DNA of 64,000 nucleotides from Spiribacter halobius (GCF_020883455.1 NZ_CP086615.1:3712501-3776500); one strand, 5' to 3'; positions 42,215-51,639 are shown, numbered from the stretch's first letter. The notes: generated from the sequence alone by a model not told the origin. Numbers and translations: made by a program.

Positions 42215-42817
42215 TCACCGCCTCATCGGGACATGTCCGTCCGTGGCTGCAACGCGGTCAAGCCAGCTCGAGACGGCCGGAAAATCGGCGAGCTCGAACC
42301 CACCTTCCTCCGCCACGTGGGTATACGCGTACAGCGAGAGATCCGCGATGGTGAGCGTATCGCCCGCAATGAAGGGGCTCTCCCGGAGCTGCCCTTCCAT
42401 GATGCCGAGCGCCCGACGCCCCCCTTCCTGCTTGGCCTCGTACTGTTTCCGCCGATCCTCCGGGAGGCCGAGGTAGAGCGCGATAAAGCGCGCCACGGCG
42501 ATATACGGCTCGTGGCTGTACTGCTCGAAGAACTGCCACTGGAGCACTCTCGCCCGCTCCCACGGGTCATCCGGCAAGTACGGAGTACCGTGCGCGAGGT
42601 AGTTCAGGATGGCATTGGACTCGGTGAGGCAGGCGCCATCAGCACACTCGAGCACCGGGATCTTGCCGTTCGGATTTCGCTCGAGAAAGGCCTCGGTCTG
42701 CGTCTCCCCTGCGAGGATGTCGACATCGATCCATTCGTAGGGCAACCCGAGACGCTCGAGCAGCATCTCGACCTTGTAGCAGTTGCCGGACCCGTGATCG
42801 CCGTAGACTCGGTACAT
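42215..42817 (-). CDS. Glutathione S-transferase family protein
   Basis: This 200-residue GST has an N-terminal thioredoxin-fold domain (YRVYGDHGSGNCYKVEMLLERLGLPYEW, NPNGKIPVLE, LTESNAILNYLA) and an all-helical C-terminal domain ending FIAGDTLTIADLSLYAYTHVAEEGGFELADFPAVSSWLDRV. AAGGAGG precedes ATG 42817. It lies 104 bp downstream of the hydrolase gene on the same strand, and the two may form one unit, perhaps detoxifying. Confidence 0.92.
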   Translation of the reverse strand: MYRVYGDHGSGNCYKVEMLLERLGLPYEWIDVDILAGETQTEAFLERNPNGKIPVLECADGACLTESNAILNYLAHGTPYLPDDPWERARVLQWQFFEQYSHEPYIAVARFIALYLGLPEDRRKQYEAKQEGGRRALGIMEGQLRESPFIAGDTLTIADLSLYAYTHVAEEGGFELADFPAVSSWLDRVAATDGHVPMRR

Positions 42818-42921
42818 TTCGGTTTCCTCCTTACTGGTGGAGACGGCGATTCCTTGCTCGCCAACCAACCACCTCGGCAACCAGAGCGCTGATCGGTGCC
42901 GCGGATAACGAACGCCTGCGG

Positions 42922-43728
42922 TCAGGTTTCAAAGTAGATGGCGCCATCGATGAAGTCCTCAATGATCCTGGAGAGCGTTTCTGGAGTCTCCATCGGCATC
43001 AGGTGTCCGCCGGGGAGAGTCATGAACCTGGCCCCGGGAATCGCCCTCGCCATGGCCCGGGCGTGCACAGCCGGCACCATGTAATCGTCCTCCGAACCGA
43101 TCACGAGCGTCCGCTGCCGGATCGCCGGCAGCTCGGCGCGAACGTCAAGATCGAGGTCCATCTGGATCTGGCGAGCGAGCCCTAATGGATCCGTGCTGCG
43201 CACCGTGTCCGCGACCATTGTCTCGAGCGCCTCGCGGGAGAACCCGGACAGCACGCCCGGGCTGAATCCCGTGAGCAGGCCAAGACGGGCCATCGCCTCG
43301 GGGTCGCGCTCGGCAAGCGCGAGCCAATGCTCGAACTGGAACCGAAGCCGTGGGTCCTCGCAGCTCGCGAATCCGTTGATCAGCACGACAGACCCGATGC
43401 GCTCCGGCCGGGTGGCGGCGATATGGGCCGCTACACCGGCTCCAAGCGAGAAACCCACGAGATCGAACGTGCCGGCATCCGCGGCATCGGCGGCCGCCAG
43501 GACCTGCCGCGCGAGGTAGTCCACGGTGAGGCGCGCGCCATTGTCCACGGTTTGGCCGGATCCCGAGTAATTCGGGCGCACGACGCGACGCTCGCCTCTT
43601 AGCGTGCTGACAAGCGGTGTCCAGTTGGCCTCGGCACTACCCCCGGTGCCGTGCACCAGCACCAGCCCCCGCCCTGTGCCCTTGGCAAGGTACTCAACCT
43701 GCGCCCCTTCAGTTTCCACGAATGCCAT
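42922..43728 (-). CDS. Alpha/beta hydrolase (serine nucleophile)
   Basis: This 268-residue alpha/beta hydrolase has the oxyanion loop LVHGTGGSAEANW, nucleophile elbow VGFSLGAGVAAH with Ser94, the Asp in VIGSEDDYMVP and the His in PGGHLMPMETP. It resembles general esterase/haloperoxidase-like hydrolases. The gene is divergent from a MerR gene. A perfect 24-base palindrome lies in the long spacer of its promoter, the classic MerR activation arrangement. Substrate unknown. Confidence 0.88.
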   Translation of the reverse strand: MAFVETEGAQVEYLAKGTGRGLVLVHGTGGSAEANWTPLVSTLRGERRVVRPNYSGSGQTVDNGARLTVDYLARQVLAAADAADAGTFDLVGFSLGAGVAAHIAATRPERIGSVVLINGFASCEDPRLRFQFEHWLALAERDPEAMARLGLLTGFSPGVLSGFSREALETMVADTVRSTDPLGLARQIQMDLDLDVRAELPAIRQRTLVIGSEDDYMVPAVHARAMARAIPGARFMTLPGGHLMPMETPETLSRIIEDFIDGAIYFET

Positions 43729-43766
43729 GACGTCCTCGCCGTTCCATGTGCCGAAAGCGCAGGCTA

Positions 43767-43790
43767 GACTCTGACAGCGCTGTCAGAGTC
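43767..43790. promoter_or_regulatory. Perfect 24-bp palindrome, MerR operator
   Basis: The sequence is GACTCTGACAGC followed by its exact reverse complement. On the minus strand TTGACT at one edge and TAGCCT beyond the other give -35 and -10 boxes spaced 19-20 bp, the overlong spacer that MerR-type activators twist. It serves the hydrolase at 43728 and probably also the MerR gene at 43806. Confidence 0.8.
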
Positions 43791-43805
43791 AACGGGTACC
43801 AGGCC

Positions 43806-44153
43806 ATGCGGATCGGTGAGCTCTCGAGGCGCACAGGGGTAAGCGTTCGTATGCTGCGCTACTACGAGGCGCGCGGTCTGTTGCAGCCCCAGCGCCGTGC
43901 GAGCGGGTATCGCGAGTACTCCCCGGCCGATGAACGCACGGTGCGCCGGATACGCGCCCTGAGCGCCGCGGGCCTCAAGCTCGAGACGATTGTGGAGATC
44001 CTGCCCTGCATAAAAGGCGAGGCGATCGAATTCGAGCCGTGCGACAAGCTGAAGAAGCGCCTCCGCGACGAGGCCGACGCGATCGCGCAGCAGATCGACA
44101 GCCTTCAGGCGAGCCATGCCCTGCTGATGGAATATCTCCACCGCGCGGAGTAA
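43806..44153 (+). CDS. MerR-family transcriptional regulator
   Basis: This 115-residue protein has the MerR HTH and wing (MRIGELSRRTGVSVRMLRYYEARGLLQPQRRASGYREYSPADERTVRRIRAL), then a dimerisation helix (LRDEADAIAQQIDSLQASHALL). Two cysteines (LPCIKG and EPCDKL, about 61 and 72) are not in a known metal-binding arrangement; it is closer to the organic-ligand group. ATG 43806 starts exactly at the MRIGE motif. It likely activates the divergent hydrolase. Confidence 0.92.
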   Translation: MRIGELSRRTGVSVRMLRYYEARGLLQPQRRASGYREYSPADERTVRRIRALSAAGLKLETIVEILPCIKGEAIEFEPCDKLKKRLRDEADAIAQQIDSLQASHALLMEYLHRAE

Positions 44154-44190
44154 CCGGGGCCTGGTCAATGCAGCGCCGTGCACGCGACGC

Positions 44191-44853
44191 TCACTCCTCG
44201 AACAACCTCGCGTAGCGCCTCAACTGCTCGTTGGATAGGGCAGGCCTGATCAGCTCGCGCTCGGCCTGCGGCATGGCCATCAGCTCGCGGTGACTCGAGG
44301 CGTCCCGCAGCGTGATCTTGTACAGGTGCGGCTCGTATTCGATGCCGCGCCTTTCCATCTCCGCGAAGACAAGGCTGAGCGTTGCCGGCGACACACCGCG
44401 GCCGGTCTCGAGACGCTCGGCAGCTCGTTCGATCTCGGCGCGGTTGTGCCGGTCGAGCTGCCAGAGCTCACGCAACGGCGCGAGCGCACGCTGCCGCAGC
44501 TCGACCTTCAGCGCCTCGCGAAGGTGCCGACGGCGCTGCGCATACTCGGTGATGGCCCGCCCCTCGCCGTCGAGCACCCGGATATCGGCAAACTTCAGGA
44601 TGCAGCGCGAGCCAACGAGCAACGCGTGTCCGGTCCGATCGTTGCTGATCTCGTAGTGGTGCGAGAGATGGGGGTGCTCGCAGAGCTCACATCGAATGCC
44701 ACGTGATTCCGCGTAGACAATGACACGACCGGTAAACAGCCACTCGGCGAGTGCCGTCTCAAAGCAGGCCGCCACGCTCCGTGGCAGGAGATTGCGCCGC
44801 GAATTCGCCAGCCAGTGATTCATCTCGACTCTGCGAACCTCCCTGGTTGCCAT
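44191..44853 (-). CDS. Hypothetical protein with a small zinc-finger-like motif
   Basis: This protein of about 220 residues has an N-terminal CELCEHPHLSHHYEISNDRTGHALLVGSRCILKF block: the two cysteines, the histidines and the later Cys look like a small zinc site. A long charged alpha-helical part follows, then a C-terminal segment ALSNEQLRRYARLFEE. The cysteine block is familiar from phage- and plasmid-borne proteins of unknown function. Start ATG 44853 or 44823; neither has an ideal ribosome-binding site. It is convergent with the MerR gene. Confidence 0.65.
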   Translation of the reverse strand: MATREVRRVEMNHWLANSRRNLLPRSVAACFETALAEWLFTGRVIVYAESRGIRCELCEHPHLSHHYEISNDRTGHALLVGSRCILKFADIRVLDGEGRAITEYAQRRRHLREALKVELRQRALAPLRELWQLDRHNRAEIERAAERLETGRGVSPATLSLVFAEMERRGIEYEPHLYKITLRDASSHRELMAMPQAERELIRPALSNEQLRRYARLFEE

Positions 44854-45197
44854 TCACCCCGAGCGCGCCGCCGGGTAACGCGTCGAGCAGTCGCGCCGCC
44901 GAGACCCCGGCGCTTGGCGGCGCGCCGCACAGCAATGCACGCGCGGACCTCGCCCACCGCCGCATCTCTCCAAACTATCTGCGAGGCGCGGCCGGCCGGT
45001 GGGATCGGGCATCACTCGCCAGCGGCGCGTGCGCCCATGGGGTGTTTCGGGGTCAGGAAGATGTCAGGCAGGGCTAGGGAATTGCGAGACCGCCGCGCAA
45101 AGGTGTCCAGAAATCCCGATAGGTTGTCCGGAAAGCCCAACCCGGGGGCTGACCGGGTGGGCACCGCGGCCATGGATTTGGATCTGCGCGCGGCGGA
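44854..45197. other. Gene-free intergenic region
   Basis: About 340 bp between the hypothetical gene and the 3' end of the LysR gene, without a convincing reading frame, hairpin or promoter. Confidence 0.5.
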
Positions 45198-46115
45198 TCA
45201 GGGTTCCTGCTCTTTGTAGTGCCTGGCCTCGGAGAGAATCCAGTCCCGGATCGCGATGACCTCGGCACCCGGTTCGGATTCCGCCTGCACGAGCCAGTAG
45301 GCATGCTCGGTGGACGCCGCGGGCCCGCTCCAGGCAAGCACCTTCAGTCGGCCATCGGCGAGCATTGGCTCGACCAGCGCGCGGCGGCCAAGCGCGACGC
45401 CCTGGCCTGCGATCGCGGCCTGAATGACCTGGTCATACTGGTTGAAGTGGACGACGCTCCGCGGCGCGTCGCGGTCGAGGCCGGCGGCATGCAGCTGCTC
45501 ACTCCATTGCAGCCACGGGCGCCCGGGGTCGCCGAACTCAAGGAGAGTGAGCGCGGGCAACGTCTCGGCGTCCACCCGGTCCACCGCGAGCGATGGATGG
45601 GCGACAGGGACTGTGCACTCCCCGAACAGTCGGAGGGCGCCTGGCGGGGCGTCGCGCCCCGAACAGTAGCGGATCGCGAGGTCGATGCCTGCCGCGCGCA
45701 GGTCGAGCAGCGCGTTATTCGCCTCAACGCGGACATCGATGCCAGGCAGCTCCCCTTGCAGACGACCGAGTCTTGGCAGAAGCCAAAGGCCCGAGACACC
45801 GATGCTCGCGGTAATCGTCACGCCCGCACGGGTCTTCTGGCGTCCGAGGTAAGCGACGGCGGCCTCGATCTGGCTGATCGACTGCTCCGCCACGCGGAAG
45901 AAGTGCTCGCCCGCCGGTGTCAGCGCGATTGAGCGGTGGCCGCGCTCGAGAAGCTGCACGCCAAGGTAGTCCTCGAGAGTTCGCAGCTTCCGGCTGACCG
46001 CGGACTGCGTGAGAAAGAGATCCTCGGCGGCGAGGGTGACGCTCATGCGGCGGCCGACGGCGACGAAGCCGCGCACGGCATCGAGTGGCGGAAGGCGGAC
46101 GGCGGACTTACTCAT
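45198..46115 (-). CDS. GcvA-subfamily LysR regulator
   Basis: This 305-residue regulator has the LysR HTH (LPPLDAVRGFVAVGRRMSVTLAAEDLFLTQSAVSRKLRTLEDYLGVQLL). Its effector domain has GIDLAIRYCSGRDAPPGALRLFGECTVPVAHPSLAVDRV, GcvA-like. AGGGAAG nine to ten bases before ATG 46115 selects this start over ATG 46124. The nearest divergent gene is 880 bp away, so the target is unclear. Confidence 0.9.
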   Translation of the reverse strand: MSKSAVRLPPLDAVRGFVAVGRRMSVTLAAEDLFLTQSAVSRKLRTLEDYLGVQLLERGHRSIALTPAGEHFFRVAEQSISQIEAAVAYLGRQKTRAGVTITASIGVSGLWLLPRLGRLQGELPGIDVRVEANNALLDLRAAGIDLAIRYCSGRDAPPGALRLFGECTVPVAHPSLAVDRVDAETLPALTLLEFGDPGRPWLQWSEQLHAAGLDRDAPRSVVHFNQYDQVIQAAIAGQGVALGRRALVEPMLADGRLKVLAWSGPAASTEHAYWLVQAESEPGAEVIAIRDWILSEARHYKEQEP

Positions 46116-46997
46116 GGCAACCATCTTCCCTGCGAAAAGTGCCCGGCACGGCAGGGTCGCCGCTGCTTGCCGACCGTTGCCGCCGGGCCACGCACACCCA
46201 TCCAGTTCGGATCGGCCCCGATGCCACGGGAGTGGCGATCAACTACGAGCTCGAGCACCCGACAGGCCGCTGACGGGCGATACCCCCGGTTTCCGGCGCC
46301 AGGACGTCCGGACGCGGCGGCCCGCGGCATCGAGGACGGGCCCAACCGGTGAAAACTCCCTGGGCGCTACATCTGGCTCGAGCGGGTCCCCGCCGACCGG
46401 ATCGCCGATATACCCGCCTGATCAGTCAACGAGGAGCGAAAGGTACCGCACCCGGCGTGGAGACACCCGATTGGACTCGGGCACGGACTCACGGCGCGGC
46501 TGGCACGACGGCCTCGCGCCTCATGAGTAAACGCCCCCCAGGCGGCAGACTAAACGGTATTGTGCGTTGCCAAAAAGGTCCAACCGGCCTGCAGCGCACG
46601 AGCCGGGCGGCCACCGATCGCGGCTTTGCCGAGGGGCGGCACACGCACTCGGGCGGCCATCATCGGAAAGGGCAAGCCACCCGTAGCTGTTGAGGCCCGT
46701 CATCGTTAAATCGCGTCTGCTGCCAGTCGCCCGGGCGAATCTCGGCGCGCACCGTCATGTCGGCCGTGGCGCCCCGGGTCGGTCACACTTGCCCCTGGGG
46801 AATGTGAGTCGCGCGCATTCCGCATTTGCCTCGATAGCGGGATCGGGCGTGGAATCCGGCGGAGGTCGGGTGCTACGGGCGACCCGGGGAACGCGTGCGC
46901 CTCGCCCGTGAGCGCGCGCCGCGCGCGACAGGCCGTCTGCCACCCCTAGCACGTAGCCCAATTACCGCCTACCTGCCAAGGGAGCAAGAGCCGCCGG
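46116..46997. other. Long gene-free region
   Basis: Nearly 0.9 kb without a gene I can support. Short frames are arginine/glycine-rich. A segment near 46200-46272 reads GPDATGVAINYELEHPTGR before a stop, which could be a decayed gene fragment, but it is too short to identify. Confidence 0.4.
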
Positions 46998-47978
46998 ATG
47001 AACGCGCGTGCCGCACAAACGCAGGGGAAACGGGCCTGGGCGCTCGGCTGGCTGTCCGGCATCACCGTTGTCGCCCTGTTCGCGGGCTTCACGCTCTTCT
47101 CGCGTCTTGGCGCCCTGGATGGCCTGCGGCCGGCAGATCTCGCCGCACTACGGTTCCTGCCGAGTGGGCTGGTGCTACTGCCCGTTCTGCTGTCGAAGGG
47201 TCTGCGCGGGCTTGGCTTGCTTAAGGCCCTCGCCCTCGCGGTTTTCGGGGGACTTGGTTTCGCGCTCCTCGCCTACCGGGGCTTTGAGCTCGCCCCGGCG
47301 GCCCACGGCGCCGTCTTCCTCCACGGGATGCTGCCGTTCTTCGGAACACTCATCGGCGCCATGCTGTTGCTCGAGCGCCCGCGCGCCGGGCGCATCCTCG
47401 GAGCTTTGCTCATCCTCACCGGGGTGATCATGCTCGGATGGGATGGCACACGGGAGCTGGATGGCAACGTCGTCCTCGGGGATCTGTCCCTGCTTGGGGC
47501 CTCGCTGTGCTGGTCGGTCTACGGAGCACTGGCCCAGCGCTTTCAGGTCGGTGCCATCGCGGCAGCCTCCATCGTCGCCCCTTTTGCGCTGCTGCTCTAT
47601 CTGCCGCCCTATGTGCTCTTCCTGGACCCACAGTTGCATGCGGTTCCCGTGCCAACCCTCCTTGGGCAGCTGATCTTCCAGGGGCTGCTGATCGGTGTTC
47701 TCTCCCTCGTCGCCTATACGACAGCGGTGTCATTGCTCGGGGCAACGCGGACCGCCCTCACAACCGCCGCGGTGCCGGGGGTAACGGTGCTCGGCGGCAT
47801 CCTGCTCCTTGGCGAGATCCCCACGGCCGTGGCCTGGGCAGGCCTTGGCACGACGACGCTCGGGATGCTTGTAAGCTTCCTCCCGCAGCGACCCAACAAA
47901 GGTCCCCGCACCCGGGGCACGGCCGGGAGCACGCCGCCGGCCGCCAGTGGCACAGCCGCAGCGAGGGTGGAGCGATGA
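46998..47978 (+). CDS. EamA-family (DMT) transporter
   Basis: This 326-residue inner-membrane protein has ten hydrophobic segments in two EamA repeats. The first contains PADLAALRFLPSGLVLLPVL and AYRGFELAPAAHGAVFLHGMLPFFGTLIGAMLLLERP; the second ends TRTALTTAAVPGVTVLGGILLLGE. It would export a metabolite. Its stop overlaps the start of the nitroreductase gene (ATGA), so the two are coupled. The C-terminus is a short Pro/Ala/Thr-rich tail. Confidence 0.9.
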   Translation: MNARAAQTQGKRAWALGWLSGITVVALFAGFTLFSRLGALDGLRPADLAALRFLPSGLVLLPVLLSKGLRGLGLLKALALAVFGGLGFALLAYRGFELAPAAHGAVFLHGMLPFFGTLIGAMLLLERPRAGRILGALLILTGVIMLGWDGTRELDGNVVLGDLSLLGASLCWSVYGALAQRFQVGAIAAASIVAPFALLLYLPPYVLFLDPQLHAVPVPTLLGQLIFQGLLIGVLSLVAYTTAVSLLGATRTALTTAAVPGVTVLGGILLLGEIPTAVAWAGLGTTTLGMLVSFLPQRPNKGPRTRGTAGSTPPAASGTAAARVER

Positions 47979-48601
47979 AGCTGGAGGAGGCCCTTCGCGC
48001 CAGGCGTTCCTGTCGCGAATTCGCCAAAGCACCCGTTGAGGGCGCGTCACTGCTGCGCATTCTCAATGCCGGGTTTGGCGGCTCGGAGACTCAACGCGCA
48101 CGGCGCCATGTCCCGTCAGCTGGGGAATCTTATCCATTGCTGGCTCGGGTGGCTGCTTTTCAGGTTCGCGAGCTGCCCCGCGGCCTTTACGAGTACAACC
48201 CCGATGCGGATCACCTCGAGCGAATTGCGCTCGCAGACCTCGGCGGGACCGGGGAGCCGCCTGAGACCTTCGTCGGCGCCACGATCGGCCAACAGACGTG
48301 GATCGGGGGCGCGGCCGCGGTAGTCGGGGTTTTCGGGACAACGGACGGGCTCGAGGCGCGCTTCGGCTCGCAACCACCGCCGGGTCGCTGGCAGCGCTAC
48401 CTGTGGATGGAGGCGGGGGCTGCGGCCCAGAACGCGGCCCTGCGCGCCGCAGAGCAGGGGGTCGGGATGACGCTTGTCGGCGGCTTTGATGATCGGGCCG
48501 TTCAGCGCCTATTCGGACTCGGCGGTGAGCCCTTGGTCGCGATCGCGCTTCTGGTGCTTGGCCGACCCGTCACGGGCGGTGCCTCGAACGAGAACACGTG
48601 A
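47975..48601 (+). CDS. SagB-type nitroreductase-fold dehydrogenase
   Basis: This 208-residue FMN-dependent nitroreductase-family protein has EEALRARRSCREF (FMN phosphate arginines, 4-16), HVPSAGESYPLLARV, LPRGLYEYNPDADHLERI and EAGAAAQNAALRAAEQGVGMTLVGGFDD, the SagB/ThcOx-type pattern in which the SAGxxYPL segment binds FMN. Stand-alone members occur without peptide-biosynthesis partners, as here. It overlaps the EamA gene by four bases; the pair may make and export one small metabolite, an inference from linkage. Confidence 0.85.
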   Translation: MKLEEALRARRSCREFAKAPVEGASLLRILNAGFGGSETQRARRHVPSAGESYPLLARVAAFQVRELPRGLYEYNPDADHLERIALADLGGTGEPPETFVGATIGQQTWIGGAAAVVGVFGTTDGLEARFGSQPPPGRWQRYLWMEAGAAAQNAALRAAEQGVGMTLVGGFDDRAVQRLFGLGGEPLVAIALLVLGRPVTGGASNENT

Positions 48602-48672
48602 CCTGCCCGCCGCGGCGTCAGCGCTGAGGTGGCGGTCGGCCGAAGCGAAGGCCGACCACGACCTCAGCGCAC

Positions 48673-48975
48673 CTACTGGCCGTAGGGGTTCGGGTCGTAG
48701 TTGTCGCCAAGCCCGTCGTTGTCCGAATCCCAGTCGAAGCGGTTGGATGCTCCGTCGTTGTCGTAGTCACGAGTCGATGGGTTCATGAGCTCGTAAGAGT
48801 TCTGCGAGGGGCCGTAGTTGTTCGACCGCAAGCTATCGGGGCTCGAGCGGACATGCGGGCGTACGTAGGTGCCATCGCTTCGGTAATACCCATCGACGTA
48901 GACATCATCCGCGACGGCGACGCTGCCTGCGGCCGTCACGGCGAGCGCTGCGCCAATCACAATGCTGCGTAGCAT
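48673..48975 (-). CDS. Small exported protein with calcium-binding-like repeat
   Basis: This 100-residue protein has a Sec signal peptide (about 1-22, ending SVAVADD), then VDGYYRSDGTYVRPHVRSSPDSLRSNNYG, the short motif of many small secreted gammaproteobacterial proteins. It ends with the thrombospondin type 3-like DYDNDGASNRFDWDSDNDGLGDNYDPN, which should bind Ca2+. ATG 48975 is in frame with an earlier GTG. It is convergent with the nitroreductase gene. Function unknown. Confidence 0.75.
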   Translation of the reverse strand: MLRSIVIGAALAVTAAGSVAVADDVYVDGYYRSDGTYVRPHVRSSPDSLRSNNYGPSQNSYELMNPSTRDYDNDGASNRFDWDSDNDGLGDNYDPNPYGQ

Positions 48976-49387
48976 CGCCACCACCCCCGATCACTGCTTC
49001 TCCTCCACTTGAGAGTGACATGGCGATCCGGGCGTCCTCAATGCGCGCACACGTGGTCGTCATGGATCGCACAAAGCCCGACGACCAGGCACCGAGGCCT
49101 CGAATATCGCCTCCCGCGACCACGGTCACTACGTCTGGCGGGACCGTGCTTGCGGTCCGCCATCGCCGGCATGCACTTCGTTCATGTGACCCGCGCCCGA
49201 TTTTCATTTCATGCCGTACCGGCCCTTTTAGTTAAATCTGGCCGGTCGCTCGAAGGAGAATGAACGCCCCGCTGCATCGCGCCCTGGTCGCACCCGTCGG
49301 GCGAGTTGGAAAAGACGACCGAGATCGGGCAGGCCGCCCGGGGAGAGCGGGCGGCGGCATCTCATCAGGAGCAAAGGAGTCAGCACC
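48976..49387. other. Non-coding region before the TnsE-like gene
   Basis: About 410 bp. A strong AAGGAGA followed by ATG at 49260 opens a 100-codon frame that overlaps the next gene, but its translation is arginine-rich and unlike any family. Nothing else is recognised. Confidence 0.4.
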
Positions 49388-51193
49388 GTGCCGCACACCA
49401 CTGATCGCCTCATGGCGTTCCCGCAGGACGACCGAAAGTGGTGGATTCGCTGGGTCGAACCGTTCAAGACGCCCCGCGCTGGGACGGCGAGTCCTAGCCT
49501 CAAAGTCTGGCTTGCCCCGGTGCTGGATGACGGCACGGCCCTGGATCTGCGCGCCACCCTGACAAACACGGATGACGACCGCGACGTCGAAGTGCTCGCC
49601 GGAGTTGCCCCACGATTGGCCCTCGGCGCCGTCTTCGAGAACGGGGTCGAGCAGGGCGGCTTGCCCCTTGAGACACGCACACTCTCCTTCAAGCGGGATA
49701 CAAGCCGCATTTACGTCGATTACGGCCTCTCGACACTCGAGCCTGCTCCACCGAACTGGAACTCTACCGCCCCCTACCGGGTGCTCAATCGCTATGAATA
49801 TCCGGTGAGTAACGCGCCCAACGGGCAGTGCGTTGTCCTCACTGATCCCCGGAACACGCTGATCATCCCCTGCTACGAGGTGTTCCGCACGCTTTGTGCA
49901 CCAACCGCGGAGTTCGCACGTGCGCTGCTATCGGGCCCCTGGCAGGAGCAAGTGGCACAGATCGTCAATCCCGATAGGACGGGGATTATCGATGGCAATC
50001 GCTGGCAGGTCGTGCTTCGAATGCGCGTGGAGAACGAGTTTCTGACGCTCGCGGCAAACCTCGCGCTAGGAGCCAGGGGGCACAGCGTCGCGAGCAGTAT
50101 CTATGGCAACGCAGTCACTTCCAGAGCCTTCGGGAACCGGCTCCCCTTCAATTCCTCATGGTATCGATTCACAGTGCGCGGATTTAAGTCGCCCAACGAC
50201 CCCGAGAAGTTCATCGCCCTGCAGATCGTTCGCTTCGGCTGTGAGTATCCCTTCTCAAAGCTCATGTTCGAGCGCGATAACAGCAACGAGCCGGGCGCAG
50301 ACCAGAGGACGACCGATGATCCCGCCCCTCACGAGTCTCGTCGGCCACAGGGTGTACCGGACGACACGCGGCCATTCCCGGTGTCGAGCGATGAGGATCC
50401 GCGCGAGGATAGTGATGCACTCCATGTCGTAGCGCAGGGCTGCGTACTCGAGGACGAGCCTGAGAAGGAGCGGCTTCAGAAGGAAGAAAGCCTGATCTAC
50501 ACGGCGCGCCGCCGCAGTCATGACGAAGAGGTGCTGAGCAGGTCTTCGTCGGGTAGCCCGTTCCACGGGCGCTCGGATGCGGCGAAGGCCGAGTACCAGG
50601 CCGAGGGCGCGCCTGACCTCCCTGAGCGCTTGGGGCTTGTCATTGACCTGATGGATCGCCTAAAGGCAGCCGGCCATATCCTCGACTGGCGCGCAACAGC
50701 GCCGGAGAGTGGCAATACCTTACGCGGGAAATTCCCGGCGTGGATAATGCCTTTGGGTCCAGGCAAATCAGCCAGAGGGCAGGCGATTACCCCTTGGTGC
50801 TATCTCAACTCATGGACCGGTCAGCGCCGAGCCGCCTTGGTGCTTGAGCTCTCGATGCGATGGGGCAATGTCTACTGGATTGAGATCGAGCCGCGAGTAA
50901 GCGAAAAGGGCTTTCAGGCCATACTTGCGTGTTTGGGCGGGGACTATCGTCGTGGTGTGCAGGAGCTGCTACGCGTTGCTGTTCGCAATGAAGGTGTCTG
51001 GCCGCCCTCGATATCACCCGAGATGGCCAATGCCGGCGTTCTGGGCATTGAGCGATTCAAGCACCACAGGGAGGCAACGACAGCGGGGCAATCGATGCAC
51101 CATAACGCTCCCCTGGCCATCACCCATGCGATCAATGTCCTCAGGCGCCTAAACGCTCAGGCCGGACGGAATCGCGACCGCCGATCCAGGTAG
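49388..51193 (+). CDS. TnsE-like protein
   Basis: This 601-residue protein resembles TnsE, the Tn7 DNA-targeting subunit, in layout rather than strong identity. Near residue 160 is TLIIPCYEVFRTLCAPTAEFARALLSGPW, the position of the TnsE IPQLELAR segment. A variable acidic middle (about 310-400) follows. The C-terminal part LVIDLMDRLKAAG, LVLELSMRWGNVYWIEIEPR, GVWPPSISPEM and ERFKHHREAT corresponds to the TnsE C-terminal domain. AAGGAG nine bases upstream supports GTG 49388. No tnsABCD genes are near. It opens a region with a Gabija-like pair, so it may belong to a defence or mobile island. Confidence 0.5.
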   Translation: MPHTTDRLMAFPQDDRKWWIRWVEPFKTPRAGTASPSLKVWLAPVLDDGTALDLRATLTNTDDDRDVEVLAGVAPRLALGAVFENGVEQGGLPLETRTLSFKRDTSRIYVDYGLSTLEPAPPNWNSTAPYRVLNRYEYPVSNAPNGQCVVLTDPRNTLIIPCYEVFRTLCAPTAEFARALLSGPWQEQVAQIVNPDRTGIIDGNRWQVVLRMRVENEFLTLAANLALGARGHSVASSIYGNAVTSRAFGNRLPFNSSWYRFTVRGFKSPNDPEKFIALQIVRFGCEYPFSKLMFERDNSNEPGADQRTTDDPAPHESRRPQGVPDDTRPFPVSSDEDPREDSDALHVVAQGCVLEDEPEKERLQKEESLIYTARRRSHDEEVLSRSSSGSPFHGRSDAAKAEYQAEGAPDLPERLGLVIDLMDRLKAAGHILDWRATAPESGNTLRGKFPAWIMPLGPGKSARGQAITPWCYLNSWTGQRRAALVLELSMRWGNVYWIEIEPRVSEKGFQAILACLGGDYRRGVQELLRVAVRNEGVWPPSISPEMANAGVLGIERFKHHREATTAGQSMHHNAPLAITHAINVLRRLNAQAGRNRDRRSR

Positions 51194-51639
51194 ATGTAAG
51201 CTTTCGCCCCTCTACATCACCCGCAGTGGCGACATGTCAGCGGAAGCGGGACGTTAATTTAGGGATCGCTGTCGGGAGCCGCCGCAGTTCCCCGCCGCGC
51301 GGCGGCCACTACCGTCCGCCGCCCAAGCAACAAAGGGGATCGTGGGCTGAGACCAACTAAGCTAGCCGCCGATCGTTCCAGGGTTTTTAGATCCTTAATT
51401 CGCTGATCCGAAAGCAGGCGAGTAGGGAGGAGCAAGCCACGGGAACAGGTGCGGCTCGGATGAGATTGGAGGGCTACCGATTGGGTAACCTTGACTGCGA
51501 CTTCCGCTCTGCTGCACTGCGCCTTGTCGCGGTCTGCGCCAGCCACACTCGGAGTGTCACTGACTCTGCGGGAGGCATCAGTCGTCAACCCGAACAGAGC
51601 CAATCTTTAGACTCCGAAGCAGTTTAAACGGGGTGCCCG
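51194..51639. other. Gene-free intergenic region
   Basis: About 445 bp between the TnsE-like gene and the DUF1272 gene, less GC-rich than the surroundings. I see no gene, repeat or terminator in it. Confidence 0.45.

Noticed and set aside
49260-49562. ATG with a strong AAGGAGA site before the TnsE-like gene
   Set aside because: The product is arginine-rich without motifs and overlaps the first 175 bp of the better-supported gene; at most a leader, which I cannot support.
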